From assembly GCA_029876055.1 (NCBI GenBank), contig CM056874.1:2108001-2172000 (forward strand): a DNA stretch of 64,000 bases, in the 5' to 3' direction. Under the pieces are notes generated by a model, which worked only from the letters and a program-made list of their open reading frames with translations, was not told the DNA's origin and did not search any database. Positions 34,292 through 46,880 of the stretch are shown piece after piece. The translations under genes were made by a program, and so were the position numbers. Each line of letters starts with the position of its first letter. Positions within the stretch are counted from its first letter, which is position 1. Source of the stretch: Madurella fahalii (taxonomy: Eukaryota; Ascomycota; Sordariomycetes; Sordariales).

Positions 34292-36164
34292 TTAGGAAAG
34301 CTCTGTACACTCTAGGATGGCTTCAAGTTCAGCCACAACGCCATTGTAGACCCGTTCTCGGAATCTCTCCTCGTCTAGTCCCTGGGAGGCTCCCCATCCG
34401 ACACACCGCTCTACCACTGCTTTGTAAGCTGGATTAATCAGCGCCACCTGTGTCTGCAAGAGTCTGTGCACTGTGATAGAATCTCGGATCATTCCGAATG
34501 TGTCCCCAGGGAACTCGACCCTTTCGCGAGGCTCACGCATGTTCTCCAAGGCCGAGCCAAGGATAACCTCTAGGAGCAGGATTCCAAGGCAAAATAACGT
34601 GTTCTGATGGGCCGATGTCCCCTCGGCCCCGGTGGCTATGCTGCAACCGTTGTGATCCGACTCTGGAATCTGCCTGCGAAGAAATGGTTGTTGATACCCC
34701 TGCCACTCGCCGCTGCTGAAAAAGTGAACGTCCCTCTTGGTCAGTGGCTGGGGAAGCCACGGCGTCTTGCTTAGCTGAAGGACAGCAGAAGCTACTGCAA
34801 GCGCGAGGCGGACCTTTTCCTCCAGCCATAGCAATGGCTTCAGGCCCTGTTTCTGCAGCAGCACATCGTCGAGGGTGATGATGGACGAAGGACTGCTATT
34901 GATCGTGGTTGCCAGAGGGTACATCCTGAAGCAATGCGTAGAACACGCCGAGTCGACCAGATGCCCGTAACAGTCCGGTCGTGTATTGTGAGCTTTCTTC
35001 AGGGTTCTGCAGATGTCGAGGGGGAGCACACTCGCCAACGTTTCCGTAGAGGTGCCTGGTGAGTTGATCAAGGTTTTCTCGCTGCTCTGGCTAGTAAACT
35101 GAGAGCGCTGCGTAATATTGGCTATCGCAACTTTAATGTCTTTTGGTGACTTTCCTGAGCTGGTTGGTGACCTGGTCGGCGTCACGAATGCCGCCCGAGT
35201 GTGGGCTTTGACGAAGGCCACCATCTTGGCTCGTTTAGATCTTACCGTTTCCGGGGGAGGGCTCGGCAGTTTCGGGGGAGACTTGTTGATGATCACTGGA
35301 TGCCTCATGATGTCGACCTCATCCCAACGTTTCCTCCTTTCAGACCCCTGGTCGTCTATCTCAAAAGATATAGCCACTCTGAAATGCGTGTCATTCAAGA
35401 TCTTCTCGTCGTCTTCCTCGTATCCGAGGTCTGCAAATCGTGACGATAGACTTAAACTGACGTCATGGGAGTGGCTACATAGGATGCTGGACCGAAGAGC
35501 GCGATACATGCTGGACGAGAGGTCTCGGAGCATGCCGATGACCTTGCCTCCCGATCGTTTGCGTCTGCTAGGTTCGAGGGCAACGCTGAGCCGTGTCAAT
35601 GATTCGAGGTCGTTCACACTCTTGGAGATAGTGCCAAGAGCCTCTTGGTAGTCTTTCCTGTCAAGGCGGTAGAGGAACCTCCTAAATTCGCGCGACATCC
35701 ATCGTTTCTCGACCCATTTGACCTAATGTAACAAGCAGTCAGTGACCGGTCTAGGATAGTAGAAAAAGCGTGACACTCACTTGTCCATTACGTGTCACAT
35801 CGACGCTGAGTTTCTCCTTGACGGTTTGTAGTGCTTCTTGAATCTCAATCACTGTCGTCTCGAAGGGCTCGTACGAGTTCCAGAGCCGCCGGCGAACCCG
35901 CGCTTTCGTCTCCTCGGCTTGCCAGAGCGGCCCGAAAGGGTCTTGAAGCATCGGTTCAATGTCTTTTTGGGGCACAACGTCGCTCAGAAGCTGTTCGCAA
36001 ATATTGTACAGCTTGGATCGCTCAGTCGTGAGCTGGCGATTGATGCTCTTAAGCTCTGAGGCGGCCTTACCCCAGTCTTTCATGAAGCCGATGTAGGCCT
36101 CGACGGCCGCGATGACGAGGGGAAGCGTCCCCAGGACCGCTCCCGCCACCTCAAAGCCGGACAT
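34292..36164 (-). CDS. DUF7580 domain protein (HeLo/prion-inhibition-type N-terminus, kinase-like C-terminus)
   Basis: Two exons, 36164-35781 and 35722-34292, join in phase to give 604 aa (intron 35780-35723, GTGAGT...TTAG). The start MSGFEVAGAVLGTLPLVIAA is the classic hydrophobic opening of fungal DUF7580 proteins, whose N-terminal helical region is related to prion-inhibition/HeLo-like modules. The C-terminal half carries the DUF7580 pattern: LDICRTLKKAHN, RLALAVASAVLQLSKTPWL, TLFCLGILLLEVILGSALE and RVYNGVVAELEAIL. Basic and Ser/Pro-rich linkers lie between. Such proteins are thought to act near membranes in recognition or cell-death signalling. The domain call is firm; the function is inferred. 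Confidence 0.85.
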
Positions 36165-36374
36165 GGCTGCCGAAACTGTGTCTTCACCAGCGGCTGCTCG
36201 CTGTGTTGTAGAAAGGAGCGGCTGGCGAGCCGGATGCGGTCACGACGATAACCCCGCTTCTGCCCAACCCTCAATGCGGCTGAAGCCTGCTGCGCCTCAC
36301 GACCGAGTTGCAATGCCGAATCCTGACAAGTTAATTACGCCTGTTCCTGGTTCAACCTACGTTTGCAGCTCCTC
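36165..36374. promoter_or_regulatory. Compact divergent promoter
   Basis: 210 bp separate the ATG codons of the DUF7580 gene (minus) and the C2H2-MIT gene (plus). An acceptor-like GTTTGCAG at 36361-36368 hints that the plus gene has a 5' untranslated intron. Confidence 0.45.
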
Positions 36375-38981
36375 ATGGAACCCATGACCACAACGCAGAT
36401 TCCAATGGAGCCCGGGTCCATGGGTGATGCCCATCCTGACCAAGGTCTCGGGCCCATCGCACGTCTCGTGCAGGCCACTTTGCGAGATTTCCGTGCGCTG
36501 ATCAACGCGGTCAAGTCCGGACGAAATGACACGGATGATCTCTTGGATGTGCAGCACTTCTTGCCCTCGTTGGAAAATGAGCTCACCCGCTTCAAGATGT
36601 GGGCGGGGAACCTCGGCGCGCACCAAGCAGGCCGTGCCTCACTCGATTATCGGCTTCGAGAAGCGTCCCACCTCCAGGACCAGGTCGTGTACCTGCTACG
36701 AGACGCATCCGAGTTGCTGCAAGACGTCCTCACTGCCATCCAGCCGGGGAACACTGCTACGGATATCAACGAGCAACAGCTCACTGAGAATGGCCCCGAC
36801 GACGCGAGTGAGGACAGCTTCACCGATTCCGATATGGATGAGCCCTCTCTAGAGACACGACTATCAACGCTCTGCGCAGATATCCGAGAAGTTATTGACT
36901 GCTTACTCCGCCTTTCTGTTGCCATCGCGAATCCCGCACCACATGAAAGGTTCCGCAAGTTTGGCGCTGAGGACATCTCATACCGAGAGCCCACCGATAT
37001 CGCATATGTCCGGGACAAGTTCCCTAGGCTGACACAGGAAATGGCCGGCATACTCGGCAAATCCATCACGCGGCGTCGTCAGTTCTTCCGCTACCGCCTG
37101 GCCCACCACGAGAAGCTCGCCGCTGGTCTAGAGGCCCCTAGCACAACCAGGAAAAAAGATGATAGCCAGACCGACATCTTTCCCAAAACCGTTGCCTCGA
37201 CGCTGCCAGAGCATATCAAGGCCATTTCGAAACTCAACCTCAGAAACGACGTGATCGACGAGGATGACCGATCCGACACAGCAGCCTCTATGACTTCGTA
37301 TGCTACCTCTGCCGGCTTCCTCCCAGAAGTACGAGACGGGGAGACAATGATCCCGCCGCCACCCCTACGAGTACCGCCTCTGCCCAGGGAAGCTGAGCTT
37401 GGAAGCTTCGAATGCGCCTTTTGTTATAGGATCATATCCGCTAGGACTCGGGCAGCATGGAAGTAAGTCCAAAGTCCCTCCTCTGAAGCAGGACCGGGGT
37501 CTAACGCGAGAGTTCGAAATAGGAGACACGTCTTCGGCGACCTTCGCCCTTACATCTGTCTCTTCAAGAACTGCCTTGACTCCAATACAGACTTTGACAG
37601 GCGGGGACGGTGGCGCGCCCACATCTCGCAGCATCACTGGAAAACTTGGTCTTGCCCCTTCCAGTGCGATGGCACGCATCTGTCCGCATCGGATCTCAGA
37701 AAACACATCAGTAACCAGCATCTCCCAGACGCCTCAACGGAGCAGCTTGCAGCGGTGGTGGCGCTTGGTGAAAGCCCGGCGTCGGAGAACGCTGCCATGA
37801 GCTGCCCCATCTGCTACCATCTCACAATAGGCCTTAGACAGTACACCAGACACGTGGGCCGACACCTGGAGCAGTTAGCGCTGTTCGCCCTCCCCAGCCT
37901 CAGCCAGGACGCCGAGGACTCTGGCGAAGAAAACAAAACGGATAGCGCTGTATCCAGATCGGAGACCGAAGATGGGCAGCTCGGAGCTGCCCACGCCGAC
38001 AACCAAATTGAGCAATCGTCCAATTCGGAGGACCAAGAGATCATCGAAGATCAAGATGGCGCACATGAGATAGAGTCGAATGATATTGCTAGTGTCGCAT
38101 CCCCAAGTGAGGCGTTGTCGCAGTTTGATGAGATTAATGACAATGAGGTGGGCAACGTCGGAATCACTCTTGATCCTGGTTACGTCGAGAATATTTCAGG
38201 GGAACTTACCGATAAAGAGCAGCAGAAGCAGCTTGGGGAGGTCGATCGCCAGCAATCTGATCTTCGCATGATGCCAGACCCTGAATTGTTCTTCCAAGAG
38301 GCATTGGCGTACATTCAGAGATCCGGGCTCATTCTACAACGCCCAATTCCAAATTTCTGGAATACCCCGCTATCAGAACAAAGTTCCTCAAAATCTATTA
38401 ACCATCCCCCTCGAGGGACTTTCAGAGAGAGAGCGGACGGGCTATTCCCACCTACCTTCCAACCTGACGGGGTCTCGGCAGCAGAACACCTAGGAGGAGT
38501 TTTGGACGACGATGCGTCTTTGGGCGAAGCTGTGGAGAAATCAAAGAAGGCTGATGAGCCAAAGCTCGGTTCAGGTCAGCGGCCCGATATACCGTCGTCT
38601 CAGGAACCAGCCCTCGCTGCTCGAGAAAACATGCCATGGACCCTAGAGTCAAGAAGGGCAGTGTTATCCAAGGCGCTCCAGAAAGCAAATACGGCACTAA
38701 AACTCGACAGCGATGGGGGATTTGACGAGGCCAGGAACGAGTACGCAGGGGCTTGCGATCTGATCCACGAGCTGCTGAAGTGGACCTTGGATGGAGAAGA
38801 ACGAAGAAAGCTATCAGCTATACTCAAGACCTACGAGACTCGCATAGCCGAACTCTCTCAGTCGAGTGGCAGTCAGGATGCCAAAGAGGGGTCATCGAGT
38901 CGCCTAAGGGACTTCGATATAGAACGCGGGGCCGACTCCTTGCCCACACCAACACAGCGCGAACGAATAGAGGACGTGTAG
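36375..38981 (+). CDS. C2H2 zinc-finger protein (AcuF-type) with C-terminal MIT-like domain
   Basis: Exons 36375-37462 and 37523-38981 (intron of 60 bp, GTAAGT...ATAG) give 848 aa. The N-terminal ~250 residues are the helical region common to fungal AcuF-type C2H2 proteins (LGPIARLVQATLRDF; RFKMWAGNLGAHQAGR; RRRQFFRYRLAHHEKL). A zinc-finger block follows at about residues 345-480: FECAFCYRII...RH, YICLFKNCLD...HISQHH, WSCPFQCDG...HISNQH and MSCPICYH...RHVGRHLEQLALFALP. After an acidic low-complexity linker, residues about 740-810 (LSKALQKANTALKLD; GACDLIHELLKWTLDGEERR) look like an MIT three-helix domain. Probably a nuclear or trafficking-linked regulator; target unknown. Downstream of the divergent DUF7580 gene. 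Confidence 0.8.
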
Positions 38982-40084
38982 ATAACGACCAAAGATGGTT
39001 TACGCGGTGAGCAAGAGCACAGAACAGCCACAGATGAGGTGTCGCGAAAGTTTTGACTAATAGTACCGACCGACAGTGAGCGCTGCAACTGATCCCGATC
39101 GCCGGCGCCCTTATTCGTCGAGCGTGCGTAGACTACTGGGGCCACCATCGACTACCTCGGGTTTGGACAAGATTAGCAGAGGACCTATTCTAAGCAAAGG
39201 GGGCGATAGAGGGACTTGGCAGCAACTTCCTCGGCAGTTCCGGCGGCCTATCACGTGAGCAGGAGGAAAGGCCAGACGGTGCAGAATCTCATCCGCTACG
39301 AGATGATGACCCACCGTATCGGGCCCATGACGGCCGGTGGTGTAGGCCCTGGATACGGCGGGTTCAGACCCCAAGCAGTTCAGGCTTTACATCGGATCAT
39401 CGACCGCACCGCCCAGCTCAACCAGCAGGCCCTTGCACAAGCCCTCGATACCCACCAGTCTATGCTCACGCAGCGTGCATACGTAGAAGCAGCGATCGAT
39501 CTGTAGCCAAACCCTGTGCACAGGAGCCAGCTCCGGCAACTATTCTCGGCTGCCCAGATCAGAGAGCAGTTCAACCAAGCCAGGCAAAGGGACGAAGTAG
39601 TGCGGAGCCAGGAAACCACGAGGAGGAGAGGAAGGGGGTGGGGAGGCGGGAGCTTATTATGGTTGATGAGCGGTGGAAGGAGGCGATCAAGCCCAAGATC
39701 TGCGAAGAGAGAAATACCATTGTTGTATGCCAAAGTTCTCATTTTACGACTGCCATGTTGTTGCTGGGAACGAGTCTGGCTTCTGATCTCACTGGTATGC
39801 AGAGCCATGACTATCGAGCGCAGGTCTCATGGCGTCCTCTCCGTCCAACATTGGCAACGACAAAGAGCATCCGATGAGGAATCGTTCACCCACGGCCCAC
39901 CAGGACAATCTTCCCCATTTGAGCCAATCCCGGTGCCTGTTGTCCAGTAAATCTGACACTTGCGCTTCCGGATGTGATTACCGCGAAGGCCCCTGTGACT
40001 CCTTGGTAGATGTTTGCGTCGACAACATTTTGATCTCTACTCTCTGTATGGAAGTGGATACTGTACCTGGCTGAAAGAAGGTCA
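38982..40084. other. GC-normal region, possible gene remnant
   Basis: A plus-strand ORF at 39216-39506 contains a Gln/Ala/Leu-rich helix (RIIDRTAQLNQQALAQALD) but no family is recognised. Other ORFs are short. Confidence 0.4.
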
Positions 40085-40470
40085 ACACCCCTGTGGCTCT
40101 TTTTCAAGCCCCATGGGGGTCCATCCAGGCCTGCACGGCCGCGTTACTGGCGTCGCCGGCCGCCGAGTTCCGTAGGATCTCGTTGGTGCAGTAGGCGCAG
40201 CTCGTGCATTGCGTCGCCGTGCTTAACTGGCTCACCGATACGCTTGCCGACCCGACCTGGGACCGTGCTGCTGTGCGGAACGTGATTGACGTGCCCGGGC
40301 TAGTTGGTCGTGTTGCCGACAAGCTAGACTCGGCTGGTCAGGCGGCCGGCGAGAGGGCGGCGGATGGTTTGTTTACTAGGCTATCGCAGACGATGCGTGA
40401 GTCTTGTGCCGAGGTCAATATTGCGCCGAGGACGGGGCAGAAGTCGCTGAATCTGAGACCTAAGGCTACT
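40085..40470 (+). pseudogene. C-terminal fragment of a fungal transcription factor
   Basis: Reads IQACTAALLASPAAEFRRIS, LVQ-stop-AQLVHCVAVLNWLTD and NVIDVPGLVGRVADKLDSAG. This resembles the C-terminal part of Zn2Cys6-type transcription factors. The single stop replaces an expected Trp (TGG->TAG). No DNA-binding domain is nearby, so this is a detached remnant. Confidence 0.5.
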
Positions 40471-40983
40471 AGCCTTTATAGACCTTATATAATGCCTTGT
40501 TTTTATTTGTACCTGTTGGGTTTTCTTTCACTAGGATTACCTTGTTGGTATAGGTTTTTCACCCGGCCCTAACGGTATCGTTTCCCTATTAGTTTGAGCA
40601 TTAGAGGGTCTGACATACCCGTTTAGCGTGGAGCGGTGAAATAATAAGAATAATATAGCTAGTTAATTGTTTTGATATTAGAATACGTCGGACTTTTTTC
40701 TATATATTTTCGTTCTAATATTAATTGTTAGTAGAATGGGTAAGTTTTGCTGAGAATTGGTGATTGACCAATGCTGTTGACAGTGTTCTAAGTCTTGATG
40801 GCCTGTCATTTAGTTACAGTGCTGAGGGCGAGGATCATTGATGTTGCGGGTGACTGGGACAAGTTGAAGTAGGATGAATGTGAAGTGGAGCCCAGGGGGC
40901 GACCGACAAACAGTCGTTTGTTTACTTGCCCAACATCAGCTTGGTACGCAATATCTACCTCCATTCTTACCCTGCAATCCAAG
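40471..40983. other. Intergenic 3' flank
   Basis: AT-rich stretch 40600-40760, no gene. Presumably holds the 3' end signals of the MACPF-like gene, whose stop is at 40984. Confidence 0.5.
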
Positions 40984-43900
40984 CTAAAAGTCCTCTGATG
41001 AGTCCGATTCATCAGGCATGACGAGTCGTAACCTGTGCTCTCCCCCTTCAAGCATCCTCTGGATCTCATCGGCCGTCTTCAACAAGATGCCATCCATCTC
41101 ATCACTCCCGTCACTCGCTGGCGTTGCGACCCATGTTAGTTGCATTCCTCCCCGACCAAAGCTTGTGATGATTCTACCCACCTAAAACATCTAGATAGAA
41201 CTCGGCAATGATCATATCGTAATCCGTGCCACTGATATGAAGCTTCCGATACGCCCCATCCTTTTTCTCATCAATCATGAACGGGAAATCCGCCATGGTC
41301 CCCGTCTCGGCCGATAACATTGACCGCTGCGCCAGCACGAGTCGCTGATTCGTGTGTTCGGGGAAGTCACGGCGGCGATGGCCGTGCTTGTTCTGGAAAA
41401 AATCCCAATACCCACCATGGTTGTCCGCAAAGTTGAAGGTGAAGCAGACGGGGTCGGTTTCCCGGAGGGGTCTCGCTGCCTGTGGAGAGAGTAGGTCTAC
41501 TCTTGCTACATTGGTTGAGTTGTGGATGGTCCAGATGGGCGCAGGCCCAGTGGCGGAGATGCATGGAACAAAGACCTCCTCCTCCGTGCGCATGATGGCC
41601 AAGAACCAGTTCTTCATCTTGTGGTTCGTGCGGATGGCGACCTTGGACCCGTCGATAAGCTAGAGAGTGGATGGAGCCTTTTGTGTTAGAGCAGTAACTT
41701 TGACTACATGCCTCGCAAGTCCCTAGTTCTTACCCTGTCGCCTTCGGGCGAGGTAATGATCCAGGTGATTTGTCCCGGTTTCCACCCAGCCTGGTACTCG
41801 CTGAGAGACGGACCCTGGAAACTGCTCCACAACAAGCGTGAGTGCATAGTGATTACTGATATTCAAGTGAGCTGTGTGGAAAAAAAATTACAATACATCT
41901 CAGGTCTCAACACCGATTTACCTTCACTCTTGATGGAGACAGGTCGTGCGGGATCGTGCACCAGATACTGGGTGTCGCTACGCCCCAGCCGGAACCTGGA
42001 TCGGAGCTGGGCGCGAATCTCGCGAGACACGGGAACGGAGATGTATTTACCGACCGAGACGGGGCTTGTGTTGGCAAACCAGCTCGGAGATTCCCGTAGC
42101 TCCTTGGTGGCGCATTGCGACATGGACTCGGTAATTCGCTGGACGTCGGAGCGCTGTTCCAATCCATGAGCACCAAAGACACGAGAGAGGTCGTTACGGA
42201 GCACAAGGATAGAGGAGTGTATTGTCATACCTCGATGGTTCTCCAGTTTCTGTATTTGGATACACTGGCACACCACTGTTGTGGACTGTGGGACTGGTTG
42301 GTGAGTAGCCCCGAAACGCTTTGTCAACCGCTGAACCGTACGGATTGGGCTGCTCACCTGAAAGCAAGGATTGTCTCGCCGCCGACAGCGTCAAAGACAA
42401 TACTGTCATTAGTGTCACTTTTGGAGCTGGTGCTGGCGCTCTGCTTGCTCCCGCTCTCGCGATAATTGGCGTTGAGGCTTCCGCCAAAGGGCTTTATATG
42501 CAGAAATGGGTTGGTTAGTTGTCATCTCTCCGGTCGTTTGCCGAGGGATGTAATGTGGGGTCTCACAGCCGTGACACTCAGTCCAATCGCCACTTTGAAG
42601 TCCTCCTTTTTCTGAGTCGGTGTTGTCGGAGTCGATCTCAATCTTCTGAGTAGAGACCAGCATGCCACCGATGGTGATCTCGTGCGCAAAAATCTGTCCT
42701 GTGTATGGGATGGCCAGGCATTAGCACGGGGTGAGAGGCGAGTTGCCAGGGCGAGAGTATGAGCGACTTTCGAAAGCTAATTACCAAATCTCCTGTAAAG
42801 CTCCCGGAGCAGGTCCGAATCCTTCTTTTCACGGATTGCCGTCGCATGGGCAATGAGATCATCGGTGGCAACTAGGTCCTCTGAAGCCAGAAGCACAGTT
42901 ACTCATGGCAGCTTCCAAGTGTGAATGCCTATTCAGCGTGCTGCGTACTGCCCACTTTTATCAAGCCCAAGAAAACTTACCTTGTACTTTCCGATCATAG
43001 TTCTCTTCATACTGTTTTGTGCGCTGCCGTTTCCGTCCTGGCTACTACTGTCATGCCCGCCAGAGAGGGACCCTCCCCACCCTCCGAAACCGCCGGTGAT
43101 GTTTCCTTCGAGGGCGTTGCGATGGAAGCCATTTTTCACAGACGACTCGTGGCGCACATGGTCGATACAGTCTATCTGGATGGATGAACTGTCTGACGTG
43201 CGATACATGGGGATTCCTGGTTGTTGGTCCACCTGCTGTCCGCTCGCGAGCCCAGTGGAATGGCCATGGTCATCGTTGGCAGGAGTCATAGATGGAGATG
43301 ATAAGCTTATCCGAGGGGCAACGTTGAGCCGAGAGCGGAGTTTGAAAGCTACGCAAATTTTGGATCAGTCAAGGACTCAAGGCACACCGGCGCCCGGCTT
43401 GTGAGCTAACCAAGGGGTGCCGACAACTCGACATACCCGGCCGAGAGGCAATCTTGACCTTGTTGGTCAACTCATCCAAGTACCACCCATGGAAGGCATT
43501 GCAATTCTCAAGGATGAAGTGCCAGTCATGTTCGCTTAGTTCGCATGGGTAGCTGACTTCGTTCCTGTTCTTTGTCAGCCGTTTGAATGGCAGAGTCGCT
43601 CGCAAATCATGCACTCACTGAGCCAGCTTGAAGTCTTTGGTAATTTTTGCAATCTCGGCATCAATGAGATGATCTTTCATGCTCTCAAAGGTTGAGGTTG
43701 TCTTGTCGATCGGAATATCAGCCCCTCGAAGCTATGAGGCATTCATTGGGCTTTGTAAGCGTTCCCGTACTTATTATTCCAGCCTGCAAAATCTGGTACG
43801 AACCTTGGTATCGTCCGAGTAACCGTAACCTGACGCGTCAAGAGATTTCTTCGCGGCCGCCCCATCACTGAAGCGAGAGCGGCGTTTCTTGTATCGGATG

Positions 43901-44440
43901 AAAAGAAAGGGGGTAGTGCTCCCGACGTCGTACTTCTCACCCTAGGCATCTTTTCATCAGTCACCACATCGTCTTGATGGCCGTTTGTGTTATTTTTTTT
44001 TTAAAAAAAAATAAAAATAAAAATAAAAGTATGGCCGTGCAAAGGTTGAAAAGCTCACCATCCAACCCACGTAGTCGGAGAACAATGTGGCGTCACTGAT
44101 TGGGGTCTTGTCTGGCAGGCAAAACTCATGACTACTAGAGACCCTGGCACTTCACCAACACAGTCAGACAACGGATTGTAAACTCATCGTCTCGGAAGGT
44201 GGAGGCAAGAAGTGCTCACCTTGATGGGAGTTGTCTGCGGAGATTTCCCAACGTTGTCGACTTGTCAAGCATGATCGTCTCTTTCCGCGGTTCAGCATCA
44301 TTGTTCTCGGTTTTCAACAGTGCGTACAGGCTGGCCGTTATTTCTGGCTGGTCAGATGTCACATCGACGAGCTTGACCAAGAAGCCATCTCTCGAGTTGT
44401 ACACAGCCTTCGCGTCGCGTTTGTTCTCGTCCGACGTCAT
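40984..44440 (-). CDS. Fungal MACPF-like (perforin-type) protein, multi-exon
   Basis: Start ATG 44440 (MTSDENKRDAKAVYNSRDG); exon 1 44440-44220 and exon 2 44131-44059 join as PSSHEFCLPDKTPIS, a small ubiquitin-like N-terminal domain seen in this family. Later exons carry the conserved core: CELSEHDWHFILENCN and HGWYLDEL (about 43470-43550), FKLRSRL (43330), then RRFG/QIFAHEITIGGML across the intron at 42796-42697 (the MACPF signature, ending GG), FGGSLNANYRE (42440-42475), SIVFDAVGGETILAF (42365-42410) and WCASVSKYRNWRTIE (42236-42280). The C-terminal part (FVPCISATG; NHGGYWDFF) ends at TAG 40984. Members oligomerise into membrane pores. The exon count is about ten; internal borders other than those stated are approximate, and exon 2-3 phase is unresolved. 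Confidence 0.8.
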
Positions 44441-45160
44441 ATTCGGTGGGATGCGATGAATGGAACAGCACTGAAAGGAAATGCAGCGGTAGATTCGAAG
44501 GAGATTGGCAGTGGTCACGGACAATATGGCGGGAAGCACGACTTTGCAGTTGCTCAGAAAGAAAATCAAAAGCCCCCGGTACCAGGGTTTCCGCCCCTCC
44601 CTTTCTGCTTGCTTCTTGGCAGGTCTTTCTTGTTTAATTAGTGGGGTCCACCGTCCACGAACCCTCCTGATCCTCGGTGCTGGAAGTTAGGGATCTCGAG
44701 ACATTCTGCTCCAAGTCCGTGGCCCCCACGTCGCCTTTGCAGAACCTGAACATATTCCCTCACGTAATGACTTGATGCTTAACCCGAATGTATCAACCAG
44801 CACGACCCATCCGCATTACCAGAACCTTCACCTGTGGAAGCACGGCCCTCAAATTCTCATGATTACTATGATCTGGGTGGTTGCAGTTGGGGCCTGTTGG
44901 GCATCATTGCATGGTCATGATGCGATGCGAGGGGAACATGAGGGGCGACGATCAAATCTTGTGCAAGTGCCCAGGACTGGCCCCTTGAGTCCCTCCTGGG
45001 ACCAGAAGAGGGAACCTACGATTGTGATGCGATGCACGTCTCAACTCAGCACAAACAAACAATAACGGAATAAACAGGCTTCTCACAACTGCCCACAATA
45101 CACCCATAACGCTCCCCGGTAGCCGTCATTCGATTTTCAAGACCATCCTATCTGCTCTAC
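44441..45160. promoter_or_regulatory. Divergent intergenic region MACPF/PLC-like
   Basis: 720 bp between two divergent start codons, 44440 (minus) and 45161 (plus). ORFs inside have no family resemblance. Both promoters must lie here; no motif was recognised. Confidence 0.5.
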
Positions 45161-46561
45161 ATGGATTGGAATTCTGTGAACAGGACGTTAGAAGCATCGC
45201 TTTTTCCGCAAGTGCCTGCACTCAGGGACGCGGCAAAATTAGGCGAAGCCATTTCCTCTGCCGCGCGCGGTGAGCCGCTACCGGCGCAGAGGACGTTACG
45301 GAACTGGCACTACCAACAAGATCTGAAAAGCGTTCTCACGACCAGACTGTCGGAACACCCAGATTGCCATGTCGTTGTCTACTTTTGCAGCGGGGCCGAG
45401 AAAGTTACGTGGTCTGGCAGCTTCCGCCATCTGCCCCCGGTGGAGGAAGAACGTTTAGATCCTAAACTTTATGGTTGGGACAGCCACTGGGTTTCAGCCA
45501 GTTGCGTAGTTTACTACGGACAGTTGGATTTTTAGCATAACAGCATGACCTACGAGTCGTAAGTCCGACCCCTTTTTGTTTAATTTTTTTTTTTTTTCGA
45601 GAGTGCCAACCAACCCGTTGCCGCCAATAGCTGGGAGGAATATATCGCTGCAAGCGTCGGCCCGAAGAAGCTTGGAGACAAAGGCCCAATGCGGTTCACG
45701 TTTCCTCTCCTGTAAGCGATCCCTTCACCACAACTCAGGCTCATCACAATTACGATGAAACTTATGGTGGTAACCGTGGTATGTGGAAGGAGCAATTGGT
45801 TTCACCCCACCTCCTGGATGCAAATTCTCCAGGATGATGTGAGCATCAAGAACATCATCGTCCCCGCCTCCCATTTGAGCTTTGCCACGGAAGAAACTCT
45901 CGCCATGGCCGATCCTCCCACAAATACCGACTGTGACGCCGACACACACAAGGCATTTGCCTGTCAACAAGATACCATTTTAGCGCAACTTGCGAGGGGA
46001 ATTCGCATGGTTGATCTCTGCTGTGGTTCCAAAGGCCGATTGTCGGTAGGGGGTTACCTCCTCGCCGAGTCCTTGAGCAGCGCTCTGTGCCATTGTGAGG
46101 ATTTTGTGAGGGAACACCAATTTGAAACAGTCTTTGTCTGGGTTAGCTGGGAAGACATTGATAGCCCAGACACGCAAGATCTGGCAACCAACTTGCTCGA
46201 GAGGATCGGCCTTAATTCTCATTTGTGGTACACCGGCAGCCAGTGGCCTATGCTTGGCAACGTCCGAGGCAAATGCGTCCTGCTGCGAGCGTTCCGAGCG
46301 GACCATCCTGTGGATGGATTGGGCATTGATGTGGGGGACAAGATGCGCAGCCTCCGGTCTGTTGAGCGAGTACGCAGTCCGATTTTGGATTCCCCTTCGC
46401 TCGCTAGTTTGGTTCGAGGAGCTGGAGCTCCGACAATCCTGCCTGCTCTTCTTCCACTGGGCAACATGGCTTGCCGTGATACCCGGTCCCCCGCAGAGGA
46501 AATAAACCAGAGGCTGTGCGAGTTGATCCAGAGATACCAAGGAAGGAGTCTAGGTCTCTAG
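45161..46561 (+). CDS. PI-PLC X-fold phosphodiesterase-like protein, catalytic residues missing
   Basis: The first exon from ATG 45161 (MDWNSVNRTLEASLFPQ) encodes an unrecognised domain (VYFCSGAEKVTWSGSF; WVSASCVVYYGQLDF). The second part, about 45790-46561, has the PLC-X pattern of bacterial-type phosphatidylinositol phospholipases: SWMQILQDDVSIKNIIVPAS (45808-45867), FACQQDTILAQLARGIRMVD, FVREHQFETVFVWVSWED and GKCVLLRAF. Expected catalytic features are altered: PGSHD reads PASHLS, the LDIR Arg is replaced (MVDLCC) and the second His position reads VGG. The fold may serve binding, not catalysis. The join of the two parts is uncertain: a TAG (45533-45535, likely former TGG) precedes a good donor at 45559, so this may be a recent pseudogene or two genes. 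Divergent to the MACPF-like gene. Confidence 0.6.
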
Positions 46562-46880
46562 GTCTTTCAGGATTTTGTTTCCAAGGAAATAGTAGAGCTA
46601 ATTGCTAAAATGAATGTTATAGATATGCCAAGCTAGTCGCCATTTACGCTCTCTAGATAAATCATCCGAATAAGCTAGTATATTACTATCGTTCCTAGGT
46701 ACCTAGATAGCTTGTAATAGAGTCTATAGTACTATAGTAGTACCTTAAATAAACCAACTATATCAATGGGGTAATAAGGTAGTTGATCTTATATGGAAGC
46801 CCATCCTAGTAATATAGATAAACTCCTTCTCGAGCTACGACTATATCTTTTATGCTATCCCGTCCTTTCTTAGCTTAACC
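46562..46880. other. Transition to the third RIP block
   Basis: AT-rich, no gene recognised. Confidence 0.5.

Noticed and set aside
43990..44030. A/T homopolymer and ATAAAA repeats as a possible origin of replication
   Set aside because: Lies within a probable intron of the MACPF-like gene; a simple repeat alone is not evidence for an origin.
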